Positions 1-10,310 of a stretch of DNA of 64,000 nucleotides are shown one piece after another. Source of the DNA: Quillaja saponaria (Eukaryota; Streptophyta; Magnoliopsida; Fabales; Quillajaceae); assembly GCA_029379385.1 (NCBI GenBank), contig CM055611.1:11602062-11666061 (forward strand), written 5' to 3'. Position numbers and translations under genes: made by a program. Numbering within the stretch: position 1 is the first letter of the stretch; each line of letters begins with the position of its first letter. The notes beneath the pieces are model-generated. The model was not told the origin of the DNA, made no database searches, and worked only from the letters and a program-made list of their open reading frames with translations.

Positions 1-210
1 AAAAAGGAAAAGAAACTAATATTGACATGCCCATCATTATCTCACTTTTTTTCATTTTTGTAAGACTACTAGACTAGTGACCAATTAAAACTTTCTTTAA
101 TACTAACATTAGTGAAAGCATGTGGACTAAAAAGGAAAACACACCAAAAAAAAAAAAAAAAACTCCTCAAAAAATAACACAAACAGTTGAGGAACTGTTC
201 TGCGTGAGCA

Positions 211-369
211 ATGGAAGACAGATGCAACTGGTTGCTACAGAAATTGAACAATCAGCTGACGTTAGCTAAGTCCGCCGAAAGAGGTTTCGTGCCACTAAAT
301 ATGCTGCAGTGTTGGAGGAGATTGGAGAAGCTCTTCGCACAGCTGGGTCTTGCTGTAGATGGAATCTGA
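211..369 (+). other. Small open frame of 52 codons, unrecognised
   Basis: An ATG-initiated frame of 52 codons ending in TGA. The predicted peptide is Leu-, Trp- and Cys-containing and reads more like real coding sequence than its A+T-rich surroundings, and base composition from about 200 to 410 is visibly less A+T-rich than the flanks. I do not recognise the peptide. It lies in what should be intron 3 of the dynamin gene on the opposite strand, close to a hAT-like transposon end, so it may be captured or transposon-borne sequence, or chance. Confidence 0.2.
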
Positions 370-420
370 GAAAGAAATCATGGAGAACAGTGGGAGTCTG
401 CACCACCTGAATACCATTTT

Positions 421-586
421 ATGGGATCGGTAAGATCGCAACTTACCATCTTGCATACAATCTTACCAATCCTACAGCGATCCTGCTAAACTGCGATTTT
501 GAACACAATGTGAATAGTTTGGCATGTGTTGGATCATAAGGTCATGTGATCTTGCGAGTTGACTCGCGATCTTGGCAACCTCAAAA
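421..586. repeat. Fragment of a hAT-like element (one terminus)
   Basis: The stretch is studded with GATCG/CGATC words and ends near 570-584 with CGCGATCTTGGCAACCT. This matches, in reverse complement, the terminal inverted repeat of the 973-bp hAT-like element at 50707-51679 (CAAGGTTGTCAAGATCGCG). Only one end is recognisable, so this looks like a truncated copy inside the dynamin gene intron. Confidence 0.4.
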
Positions 587-1149
587 TAATAATATCACCT
601 TTTTTATAGAAAACAATAATCACATTTTGAATTTTATCAAAATTGCTACTACAACAATCAGGTTTGGTGGAAACAATCAACCCAATTACAATTAGGATTT
701 ATAGCACAAAACTGGAACTTTAACTTTTAAATTTTAATACATTTAAATAAGAGCAACTAGTGAGTGACCATTAACTAAAAGAAAACCATCATTAAGAAGA
801 ACTAACACCAACCATAGTCAAATGGTGTTCACCACAAAAGAAAATGAATCTGAATGACTTTATCTTTCTCAAGTGTGCAATAAAAATATGGAAAAAAAAG
901 AAAGAAAAAAAAAAGGCGTATCGTGACAGTTAATAGATGAGAAACTAGTGACCATAAAAGTAATAGAAAACTATTTGTACAAAGAACTTACAGCACCTAG
1001 ATTTAGATCATGCCCACCATAACATATGAAACCAAGTAATTACAGGTTTGCCAAGTGGGCTGTCAGGAAAATAAATTACAAAGGAACACGGTTTCTGAAT
1101 AATGAATATGAAGGATAATATAAAAACAGATTCAACTGAGGATACATAC

Positions 1150-1746
1150 CGAAATCTGTGAACCTTCTCCTAGGCAAGTGAAGGAATTCAGCATACTCTT
1201 GTGAACCTTCCTCTGTCTTATGTAGCTGCAACACCAAAGGTCGCCTTGTCACAATTCCTGCAAATTATGTAAATACACCATAATCAAGTACCAGAATTTA
1301 CATCAAAAAGGGAAAAAAATATATCCAAATTTTGTAGCTAAAAATAGCTTACCCGATCCTCTGGGAAGAAAATCACGCCCAACAATGCTTTCCAAAACTG
1401 AAGATTTTCCGGAACTCTGTTCTCATCCCAAAGGAAAAGAGAGAGAGAGAAAACAGTTAATCAGACCTTTACCCGCCACAGTAATTAAAAAAGGAAAGAA
1501 ATTTACTATTCCTATCTTCTAACACTACAATTTTCTCTCTCGGCCACAATTTCACATAGGCTATCTACAAAATCCCGCTTAAACAATTAGATCAAAGAGA
1601 AGGACCTGTCCACCAACAACAGCAACAGTAGGAAGTGCTTCCCAAAGAGAAGAAAAGGTATTGTCACCACCGCCATAATCACCTAGCACAGTACAAGCCC
1701 TCTGAATCCGATTCACCAAACCAATCAAGCTCTCCATGGTCGTCAT
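1150..1746 (-). CDS. DRP1E: Dynamin-related protein 1 (DRP1E-like), N-terminal exons
   Basis: Plant dynamin-related GTPase of the DRP1 class; known members act in membrane fission and tubulation at the plasma membrane and cell plate. Three minus-strand exons are visible: 1746-1606 (47 codons, start [20 protein letters not shown]), 1416-1353 and 1257-1150. They splice in frame with GT-AG borders, giving 104 residues of a family usually about 610 long. The GTPase P-loop G-x4-GKS is at residues 45-52 (Lys51), and the switch-I Thr is in GIVTRRPL (Thr72). An in-frame Met four codons in offers an alternative start; the first ATG matches the DRP1E N-terminus. The next exon should begin completing an Ala codon after FTDF but is not found in bases 1-1140, so intron 3 exceeds 1.1 kb or the gene is broken there. 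DRP1E versus DRP1C is decided only on the N-terminal residues. Confidence 0.85.
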
Positions 1747-2000
1747 CTTGTAGGGAATTGAGCAAAGGTGCTAGCTAGCTCTTCGCTTACCCTTCAGAAA
1801 CCCTAGATTTCTGGAACCAGCTCAAACAGCAGAACAAAGCAAGAAGTAGGAAGAGGAATAATGGCTTAGACGCGAACAACTAGAGAGAGAAAGATAGGAG
1901 AGAGAAGTTACCTGTTTTGGACAAGCGTCAAAAGAATCGGGAAATGATATAGTACGCAATAGGCGCACCGTTGTAACAGGTGGGGCATAGCCTGTAAAAT
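1747..2000 (-). promoter_or_regulatory. Leader and probable core promoter of the DRP1-like gene
   Basis: Reading the minus strand towards the ATG at 1746, there is a TATA-like ACTATATCA around 1945-1953, then a pyrimidine-rich CT-repeat leader (about 1880-1905), a common plant 5' UTR feature. A possible donor GGTAAGCG near 1790 and an acceptor-like ACAAG directly before the ATG mean a short leader intron is possible. Transcription start is not determinable from sequence alone. Confidence 0.3.
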
Positions 2001-2349
2001 AATGTGGTTTGTTTTGTTTTCTACTTGTTTGAAATTTGAATTTTTGAAGGTGGGGTCCTCTTCTTTATATAAGGACACTAAACTCAACGTGTACCAGACT
2101 CAAATGAGCACAGACCCAGTTGAATGGTTAGATATCTGATGTGAACTTTTTTTCTTCTATCCGAATCTTGTGCTTCATTTCAAAACAGGTCCAAAAAGAT
2201 ACGGACCTTCCGGTCTGTTTTTTTTTTTTTTTGTTTCAATAGATCCAGAGCATCAATTTATCAATTTATGTATATTAGTTTATTAGAATTTATAAAATAT
2301 TATTAATAAAAATGACAATGAACCGGATTTAGTCTGACCCGACCTGATA

Positions 2350-3735
2350 TAGTCGTGATTCTAAAATATACCAGATTTGAATTTCTCTTATATGACACCG
2401 CGTCATCATTTAGTATGGCATTGCAGCACGTTGCTCTTTGACTTAGATGAGGGAATTCTCGAGAGCAATGTCATACCCCTTTGACTTATTTCTTTTAATT
2501 TACCTTTGTGGCACCACGGCACAATGGTACTTCACTCCACAGAGTGAGCCTTCAAGACTTCTTTCTTTACCTTCGATTAGAACATTACAAAAACACTTTA
2601 AAACAAATTAAATAACCAAAACAATAAAAATTATTCCTAATTAAATTAAAACACTACAAACTCCTAAACAATCTAGACTAGATACAAAACGCTAATTTTA
2701 AAAGAATTATAACTTTAAACTCTAGCATTTAGCACAAAATAAAAATCAAAAGTGTAATAAAATAGCTCTATTTTATATAGTTTTCACACCCCCCAACTTA
2801 GTAGTTTACTAGTCTAGAGCAAAAGAAAGAAAACAAACAAAATAGAACAGCAATTAAACTTATCAATGATAAACTAATTATTTTCCTAAAATCTTCAAAG
2901 TTTATGACAAAGACTCGACTCAAGACAAAACACAAGTAAAACTCAATTTATCATGTTCGGGCAAATGTCATGTATGTGTGTGCAAGTTATCCTTACCAAA
3001 GTCAATGACTTCCAAAGAAATTTCTATTAGAACAATTTATGGATTGAACTTAACCCCCTAGAACCTTGTATTTCCTCATCTCTCCACTAATGTAGGCTAA
3101 CACTTAATCAAAAATCAATAGGTCTTAAATACAACTTGTAATGAACAGATAAGATAATGGTTAGACAAAAAGAAATTTTAAGCTCACTTATCCTATGCAC
3201 AAAGATCTTTGCAGGCTATACCCTTCCTTTGTCACCCTTTGGTGCCAAATCCTACTTAACTCAAGTTCAATATATGTTTTCACTTTTCACCCAATTTTTC
3301 TCATGTGTGGGCATGACTCATGATTGCTTCCCACTTTTCCTTGAATTTTTTTTTATGCCAAACCTTTGGTTTGTAATTTTTTTCAATGAAAATACCAAAT
3401 ATTCCTTAAAACTTATTTTTTATCATGATGTGAGGATGGAGAAAACTTCTTTTTTCCTTAACTCACTTACTCCCAACTTACTTTAAGATCGCTTTTTAAC
3501 TCAAATTACAATGCATGATCAATGTGCTCAAATTAAAAGGTGCAAATGGTGTCACTGACATGAATTTCATAAAACTTCTTTTTTCCTTAACTCACTTACT
3601 CCCAACTTACTTTAAGATCGCTTTTTAACTCAAATTACAATGCATGATCAATGTGCTCAAATTAAAAGGTGCAAATGGTGTCACTGACATGAATTTCATA
3701 ACTAAAGCGCACATTTCATTGCAAGTAATATAGTG
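2350..3735. repeat. Degraded Gypsy LTR-like sequence, copy 1
   Basis: No gene. The stretch contains the ACACCCCCCAACTTAGTAG and TTTACTAGTC words and a tail (ATGCATGATCAATGTGCTC, AAAAGGTGCAAATGG) typical of Gypsy retrotransposon ends. A diverged second copy of the same order of motifs is at about 5600-6610, for example CACCCCC and ATCAATGATAA in both. Open frames here (for example 3157-3486) are low-complexity and not credible genes. Confidence 0.45.
3442..3699. repeat. 129-bp perfect tandem duplication
   Basis: Bases 3442-3570 are repeated identically at 3571-3699, beginning AAAACTTCTTTTTTCC and ending ATGAATTTCAT. The duplication lies within the tail of the degraded LTR-like copy. Perfect identity beside heavily diverged repeats means either a recent duplication or an assembly artefact. 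Confidence 0.9.
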
Positions 3736-4330
3736 ATTTAAGTATAGTGTCGATCTCACGAGAAATTGTTACTAATATCTAGCTAAGTATTAAAATTAAC
3801 ACAATCCTAACTTTATTCAAACAAACAAATTAGGATAGAAAAATCTAATTTAAACTAAATCTAACTAATGACAAATTAAACTACAGAATTCAATGGATAA
3901 AGGCTTAGGATTACAATTTCCCTTAAAATTTCACTTGACTTATTATCTTATCGTGCTTAGTTATGATATCAAATTATTAACCTAGGGTTTTAATTTAATT
4001 ATAAGTATATCCCTATGTCTTACAAACATATATCTCACTTAACTAATTATCTATATTTCTATGAGAATTTATTTAAGCAAGACTCATTAAGATTATACCT
4101 AAATTGGCTACACAAGCCATGTAGGTATATTCTTATCCTATATACAAATTAAATTCAAACAATCATGTGAATGAATTCAAACAAGTGCTATATCACTCAA
4201 GGCTGGACCTAAACTCTCTTTTTTCTAAGTTTGTTTAGGTTTACTATATCAATCTAATTAGTAACTAATCAACTAGAAGTATTAAGCATAGAATGAAATA
4301 AGTAAATCATATACCAACCTGAGTGATAGG
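3700..4330. repeat. LTR-like segment with GTCGATC motif
   Basis: Begins with GCGCACATTTCATTGCAAG and carries AGTATAGTGTCGATCTCACG, a wording common in plant Gypsy LTRs. A diverged relative starts at about 4335 (ACGCAAGCAATATATC, then GAGATCATTCTCAAGAG). No coding capacity seen. Confidence 0.4.
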
Positions 4331-4334
4331 CAAT

Positions 4335-7090
4335 TTATAAACGCAAGCAATATATCATCCTTAAGTAATATAGAATAAGTAGAGATCATTCTCAAGAGAA
4401 ATAATTACTTTCTAATGTTAATTACCACTACGATGCAACCTAACTCTAATCAAGCTAATGTAAATTCAGAGATTTAGATCGATTTATAAAAATATTTAAA
4501 CTAAGTCTAGGTTCATGAAATTCCTCACATTATACCTAATTAACTTTAGTTCAATTCAAATTATGTAATATCTTGATATTAACCCAGATTTCTTAATCAA
4601 TCACTAGCATATTCCTATATCTAGCAAATATATATTTACTTTAGTTTAATTCCCTATATTCCTATGAGAATTATTCTAAGACAAACTCATTAAGAACCAA
4701 TCTCCTTATTACTTATGGTTAAAGAGTATATTCTTATCTCTTAAACAAATTAGATTATTCATATCACATGAAAAACCAAACATAAGCTATATTGCCTAAG
4801 GCTAATCCAAAAACTTACTCTTCTAAATCAATTCCAAAATTCCTAATCAATCTAACTTGTTATCAATCATTTAGAAGCATTAAGAACAAAGCAATATAAA
4901 TATTAAAACTAAAACATGTATTGAATTAAAACTAAAGTCACATCGGCTACATGTGAGTTCAATCATTACCCCAAGAGTATGGACTACTCTATAGAAAACA
5001 TAAAAACTAAAGACATTATAAGTAAATAGAAAATAAGAAGAAGGGAGTAGAAACTAGAAGTTGTCACTACTTCAGGTCTCTTTTAGCTCCTTAGCACTCT
5101 CTATCATGAGCTATAGTATGTATCTAAACCTTTGCCTTACTCCTCTATTTATAGACTTTTTCCTCCTATTTGATTAAAACTAGAAGTCATAATAATTCAT
5201 ACAAGCGTTGCGGCGCAAGAATATATAGCACTGCAATGCCACAATGTACAATCTCAATAGGAATTAGTCTTGTATAACGTACGACTTCACATTCATAGGC
5301 ATTGCGGCGCCAATCCCTTAGTTGGTTTACGAAAGTCGTCCTTACTTTGGTGCTGTGACTTCCTTCTTATCATGCTACGGCTTCATTCTTCAAGTGCTAC
5401 AACTTCTAGCTCACTAACTCATTTGGTTTTCCTCTTTTTATATTTGTGTCGCGGCTTCAACTTATTAGTGCCTCAACTGAGTCCTCTCTGCCTTATAGTC
5501 AACTTATTCCTTTTGAGCCTACGCGGAGTGTTGCGCCTAGTTGAGTTACTTTCCTTCTCTAATTCAAACTTAGACAAAGCAAAGATACCTAAAACAAGTT
5601 AAATACCAAGATTTGTAAAAACTACTCCTAATTAAGATAAAAACTCTACAAAAACTCTTTAAAACAACCTAAAATAACTCTAACACTATATTTGACTAAT
5701 TTTCTAACTTAAAGTATCAGGATTAGCATTAAAGAAGAATTAAAATCATAGTAAAATAATTCTATTATCTAGAGTTATCATACCCCCAAACCTAGTGTTT
5801 TGCTAGTCCCTAACAAAAAGAAAGAAAATAAAAATCACAAGTAATTTATCAATGATAAGTTAATTATTCCTTTAAAAATCCTCAAACTTTATAACAAATA
5901 CTTGTCTCAAAATAACACGTAAGTATACTTTCCAAATTTATCATGTTCAAGCAATCGTCATGTGTGTGTGTACAAGACATTGTCACTAGAGTTAGATGGC
6001 TCCAAAAATTTTCTCAAGATAACTCAAAAACTAATCTTAACTCCTCAACTTTATCTTTCCTTCCTTTCTCTGCTAATATAGACTAATACTTAGTTAAAAA
6101 TCAATAGGTTTTTTATTCAGTTTGTAATGTCAAGCTATGGTAAAAGTTTGATGAAATGGAAATTTTAGCTCAATTACCCTAAGCACAATTTCTTTGCATG
6201 AATTCACCATTCTTTTTCACATTTTCTTTTTAAGGCATTAGTTCCCATATACTCAGGCTTCAACTATTTTATCTCTTAATTTATATCACCCGATATATTT
6301 CATCTTTTAACCAAACCTTTGGTTTGTAGGAACATCGAGGAATTTTCAATATTCCCCTAACTTAATTTTTTATTAAGTAGGAATAATCATCTAGTATCTT
6401 TGTCTTTTCCTTTTCTTCCTTATAATGCACTCCTTTTCATTAACTTACTTTGAGCTCATTTTCTTTTTCTTTTAAACTCAATGAACTGCATATTGAATGT
6501 GCTTAACATAATAAGGTGCAAATGGGTCTTACAAACAAAGGATTGGTTAACATATACATATGTTAGAAAGAAAAATAGGCATTAGGCTCAAAAATGGGTA
6601 ACTAAAGAAATATATAATTATTGGTGGATTTACAAAGGCTCTATCGATCTAAAAAATAGCCTAAATCATATTCTCAACTAAGTTTCACTTAGGATTTCAC
6701 CTCAAGAGGAATTCTTACTCATTAAGGAAATCAAAAAAGAGTTTAGGGTTTATAAAGAAAAAAAATCATAAAAAACATCAACCTTAAGCCACAATAGCTT
6801 TGTGTAATATAAATATATATATATATAATATATGCCCTAATTATAACAAATTCAAAAAATTATATTCGCATATTATCAAAATCAACATTAATGCATAAAT
6901 AATATTATCGTGGGAATAAGGAAATATTAGATATCATTAATAAGTTAACTTGCAATATTCTTAACATGATATGAGAAAAAGAAACATAATACAAACTAAT
7001 TATTTAATTACATATAATTGGAGATTAACCAAGTATTAGGATAGAGGATTATTACACAACTTTTAGTTATCCCCCAAACCTATACTTAAC
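4335..7090 (-). repeat. LTR-like region next to the Gypsy element, copy 2
   Basis: Continues the second, longer copy of the LTR-like repeat. It includes GCGGCGCCAATCCC near 5304, the CATACCCCCAAACCTAGTG block near 5780 and a further CCCCCAAACC block near 7072. Read on the minus strand it follows directly after the extra ORF of the Gypsy element at 7130-8240, the position expected for its 3' LTR. The frame at 5270-5602 has no recognisable product. An (AT)n run lies near 6811. Confidence 0.4.
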
Positions 7091-7129
7091 ATTGTCCCAA
7101 TGTTTTAAAGAGAAGCAAGAAAATAACAA

Positions 7130-8240
7130 AAGGAAAACAAAACAAAAGATAAAGAAGACTCCCTTCAGGCATCGAAATCAATATCGATGTCCTCCTCGGG
7201 ACGTGGGAATATGGTTGTGGCTCGAGACAATGTGGGAAGTGAAAGGATCCTATTCTTGTTGCTATAGCATCATCCTCAGCATTTGGTTGTTTTGGTGGTT
7301 AACAGCATGTGTATGCTGCCAAAGGTTTGCATATTGCACCTCCAATCTCGAAATACACTGAGCCAATATCAGTTTATGTGTACCAATCAATTGGGTTGGA
7401 GCTACTAGATCATCTTCACCTGCTTCAACATTTTGGATTTTAAACTTGTTCACCAACTTATTATCAATGGTACCCTTTAGCATAACCAATGGCTCTGTGT
7501 CCTCGCAAGGGACACCAACTCCACCGCATAGTTTCGTTATGAGTGAGGGAAACTAGATTCCCAAGTGTCCAGAGTTTGTCGCCTGCAAGATTACACTATG
7601 AATAATTCTACCAACATCTATGGATATACCTTGAATAATAACATACACCAAAATGGCTCTTTTCTTAGTCACATCACTAGCATGTCCACTAGGGAGGATA
7701 TTGGAGAGGACGAAGTAGTACCAAGCCCTTGCAAGGGCTAGTAGCTGACTGTCCCAAAAGTGAACGTCGCTCAATTTGTCAGCTTCTAAACAGAGCCTTG
7801 ATAGCACAATGCATCGATGACTTCATCATAGTCCACTATCCTACTAGTATAGGTCACATACTTATTAGTATCGGGACATCCAAAATGCTATAGTATTCAT
7901 TAATTACGGTACTTGTGAATGAAACTATCTTTCCTCATACCATGAGTTTGCTATCCATAATTCCTACCAGGTTAGCATAAAATTTTCGAGCCATTGTAAT
8001 GACTTCAGCTGGGGGCGGTGCACATAAATTAGTCCAGTATCTATTGTTGATCAGATTGGACATCCCCATAAAGTAATCTTGGGCTGAGGTGAAGGTCTCT
8101 TGTGCCACAACCTTTTTTGTGCCAAGTCCATCATGAAATAACTTTTCTACAGTAGTAAAGTTTGGTCTAGATGATCGGGCACGCTTGGTAGCTTTTGTCT
8201 TTGGTCCCATTATCGTGGGCTTTATTTTTCTTGGCACCGT
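7130..8240 (-). pseudogene. Plant retrotransposon extra ORF (putative plant transposon protein), broken
   Basis: Three minus-strand frames in series (8237-7935, 7807-7553, 7489-7262) read as one damaged protein. It has a basic N-terminus (MPRKIKPTIMGPKTKATKRA), a central block with ARAWYYFVLSNILPSGHASDV and DVGRIIHSVI, and a C-terminal part rich in Gln and Asp. The central block is the hallmark of the 'putative plant transposon protein' domain found downstream of pol in many Gypsy elements. Frame breaks and stops separate the pieces, so no full protein can be made. A diverged second copy is at about 30960-31640. Function of the family is unknown. Confidence 0.6.
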
Positions 8241-10310
8241 TGTAATATCCCTTAAACTAATACCTAAATTAATTATAGGATAAGTAATTATCTTAAAAGC
8301 TAAATAAGATTAAAATTTAATATCAAGTTTATACGTATTATTTCATGTATAGGAATAGTACATATATGTATAAAATACATATAAATACATGTATGTATAA
8401 ACGTATACATACATATATATACATATAAAAACATGGATAAGTGTAGGCATTGGAACAAAGATGGAAAAATGCTATATGGTGGTGTTGGAAGAAGAAGAAA
8501 AAAATGATAAATATAGGTTACTTGCTAGAAAAGGAAATGTGAAAAATTAGGTGTAAGAATAAGATTAAATGTGGCAATTTGTTATAAATGAAGGGGCTAT
8601 GTGTAAGGAAAAGAATAAGTGTGGCAATTTGAAATTAATGATGGAACTTAGGTGTAAGAATGAGAATAAGTGTGGCAACTTGCAATTAATGAAGGGGCTT
8701 AGTTGTAAGAAGGAGAAAAAATGGTGCAAAAGTTGTAATAATTAAGGGGGGCATGTGGAAGAAAGTTTGGAAATAAGGTGATAAATAATAATTAATATAG
8801 AAAGATTGCTAAACAAGTGGAAGGCAAGGAAAACACTAGGTGTCTATGAAATAATTAAATAGGACATGTGTAGAGAATTAAAGGAAACAAGGTATCCATG
8901 AAAAAATTAAGCAGGTGTAGAAAATTAAAGAAATAAGGTGTCCATGAAATGATTAAATATGACATGTGTAGAGAATTAAGGTTACTAGGTGGCCATGAAA
9001 TGATTAAGTAGGATCTATATAATGAATTGAGAAAACAAGGTGTATATGGAATGATTAACAAGACATGTATAGGGATTTAAGATAACTAGGTGATTTACTA
9101 ATAATTAAAGAATCTAAACTAGGAAATAGGAGGAAGACAAGTGTTAGGAATAAAATGCATATGTTAATTTAGAGAATGACAAGTAAGAGGTTGTAATTTT
9201 AAAGAACTAAAAAGGTAAAATAGGAATTGAAACTTTCTCCTAAATCCTAAACCTTGGTCATGCACTATAAATAGAAAGAGGGGGGAGTAGCTGAGATTGC
9301 ATAGGCAAGGTAAAGTGTGTACTCAAGTGGGAGAAAGTGAGAGAAAAAGTGAAAAAGTAAAGAAAGTAAGCGAAATAGTAAGAAATAAAAGAAAAAGGCA
9401 AACCGTGAGCTAGGAAGGAGAAGACGAAAACTAAAAGAAAAAAAGAAAAGAGGAGTTAGGGGAAAAGAGAAGGAAAAACAAAAAGCTAAGGGTATTAGGC
9501 AAGTATTCATGCATTCCTTTGTGTTATCTTTGCTTTGAAAGCTACTTCCTTGTTATTCTTATATTCTTCATGCTACTCTTACATCCTTCATGCATATGAA
9601 ATGGAAAATGAAAAAGATAAATCTCTTTTAGGAAACTTAGAGGAAATGAGGAAAAAAGCTAATTTGTATTGCATATTCCTATATTTCTAAAACTACCATC
9701 AAGAATCCTTTATTGTCAAGTATGAATGCTTGTTGAGGTTCGACTCATTTTTCTTCGTCTCGATGTGCAGATTAATTAATACCATTATTTTTTTCCTTGG
9801 AGAAAGGCATGGTCTATGTAATGGAAAAAAATGGCAAGTGTATAGGACGTATGAGAATAGACTCGTAGAATCGGGTTACTTTTATAGTGAAATTGTAAAA
9901 TGTATTCTCAACTAGTTTACTTAGTAATGACATTAATTTTGGAAGGAAGTCTAGTATTACTAAAATTGGCTCTTGTATAAGTAATAGTTTACAAATTGTG
10001 TTTTTAGAAATATTAATCCATGATTCACAAGTTACATTTCTTAGGTAAATCTTGGTCAATAAATAGAGTTGCATGGATTTAAAGTTAATTAGAATAAAAG
10101 ATAAAATTTAGAAGGAGGAATACATGATCACTAATCATCGCCATATGGTGTAAAGTGAAACAGGAAGAACATCTTAGGAAATTATAAAATATCATCATAG
10201 GAGGATAATAAAGATGCTAGAAAATATAAGTAACAAAAATATTACCGATTAAATTGGCTTAAGAGTTTATTAGTAGATTAAGTGAATGATTAAGGAAATA
10301 GGATGTTACA
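8241..10310 (+). mobile_element. Solo LTR, about 2.07 kb
   Basis: Starts TGTAATATCC and ends GGATGTTACA, imperfect inverted ends typical of an LTR. It sits between the extra ORF and the integrase end of the Gypsy element. It contains a plus-strand TATA box (CACTATAAATAG near 9264), consistent with an LTR promoter. Two minisatellite stretches lie inside: about 8530-8750 (units containing GTGTGGCAA and AGGTGTAAG) and about 8835-9085 (units containing CCATGAAATGATTAA and GACATGTGTAGAGAATTA). I see no internal region and no clear target-site duplication. The small frames inside are low-complexity by-products. Confidence 0.55.

Noticed and set aside
3157..3486. Open frame of 109 codons
   Set aside because: Lies within the degraded LTR-like repeat, Phe/Leu-rich, no family resemblance.
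5270..5602. Open frame of 110 codons
   Set aside because: Within LTR-like repeat sequence; no recognisable domain and no conserved copy in the sister repeat.
8855..9510. Two minus-strand hydrophobic open frames
   Set aside because: They are by-products of minisatellites and purine-rich sequence in the solo LTR; repeated residues mirror the DNA repeats.
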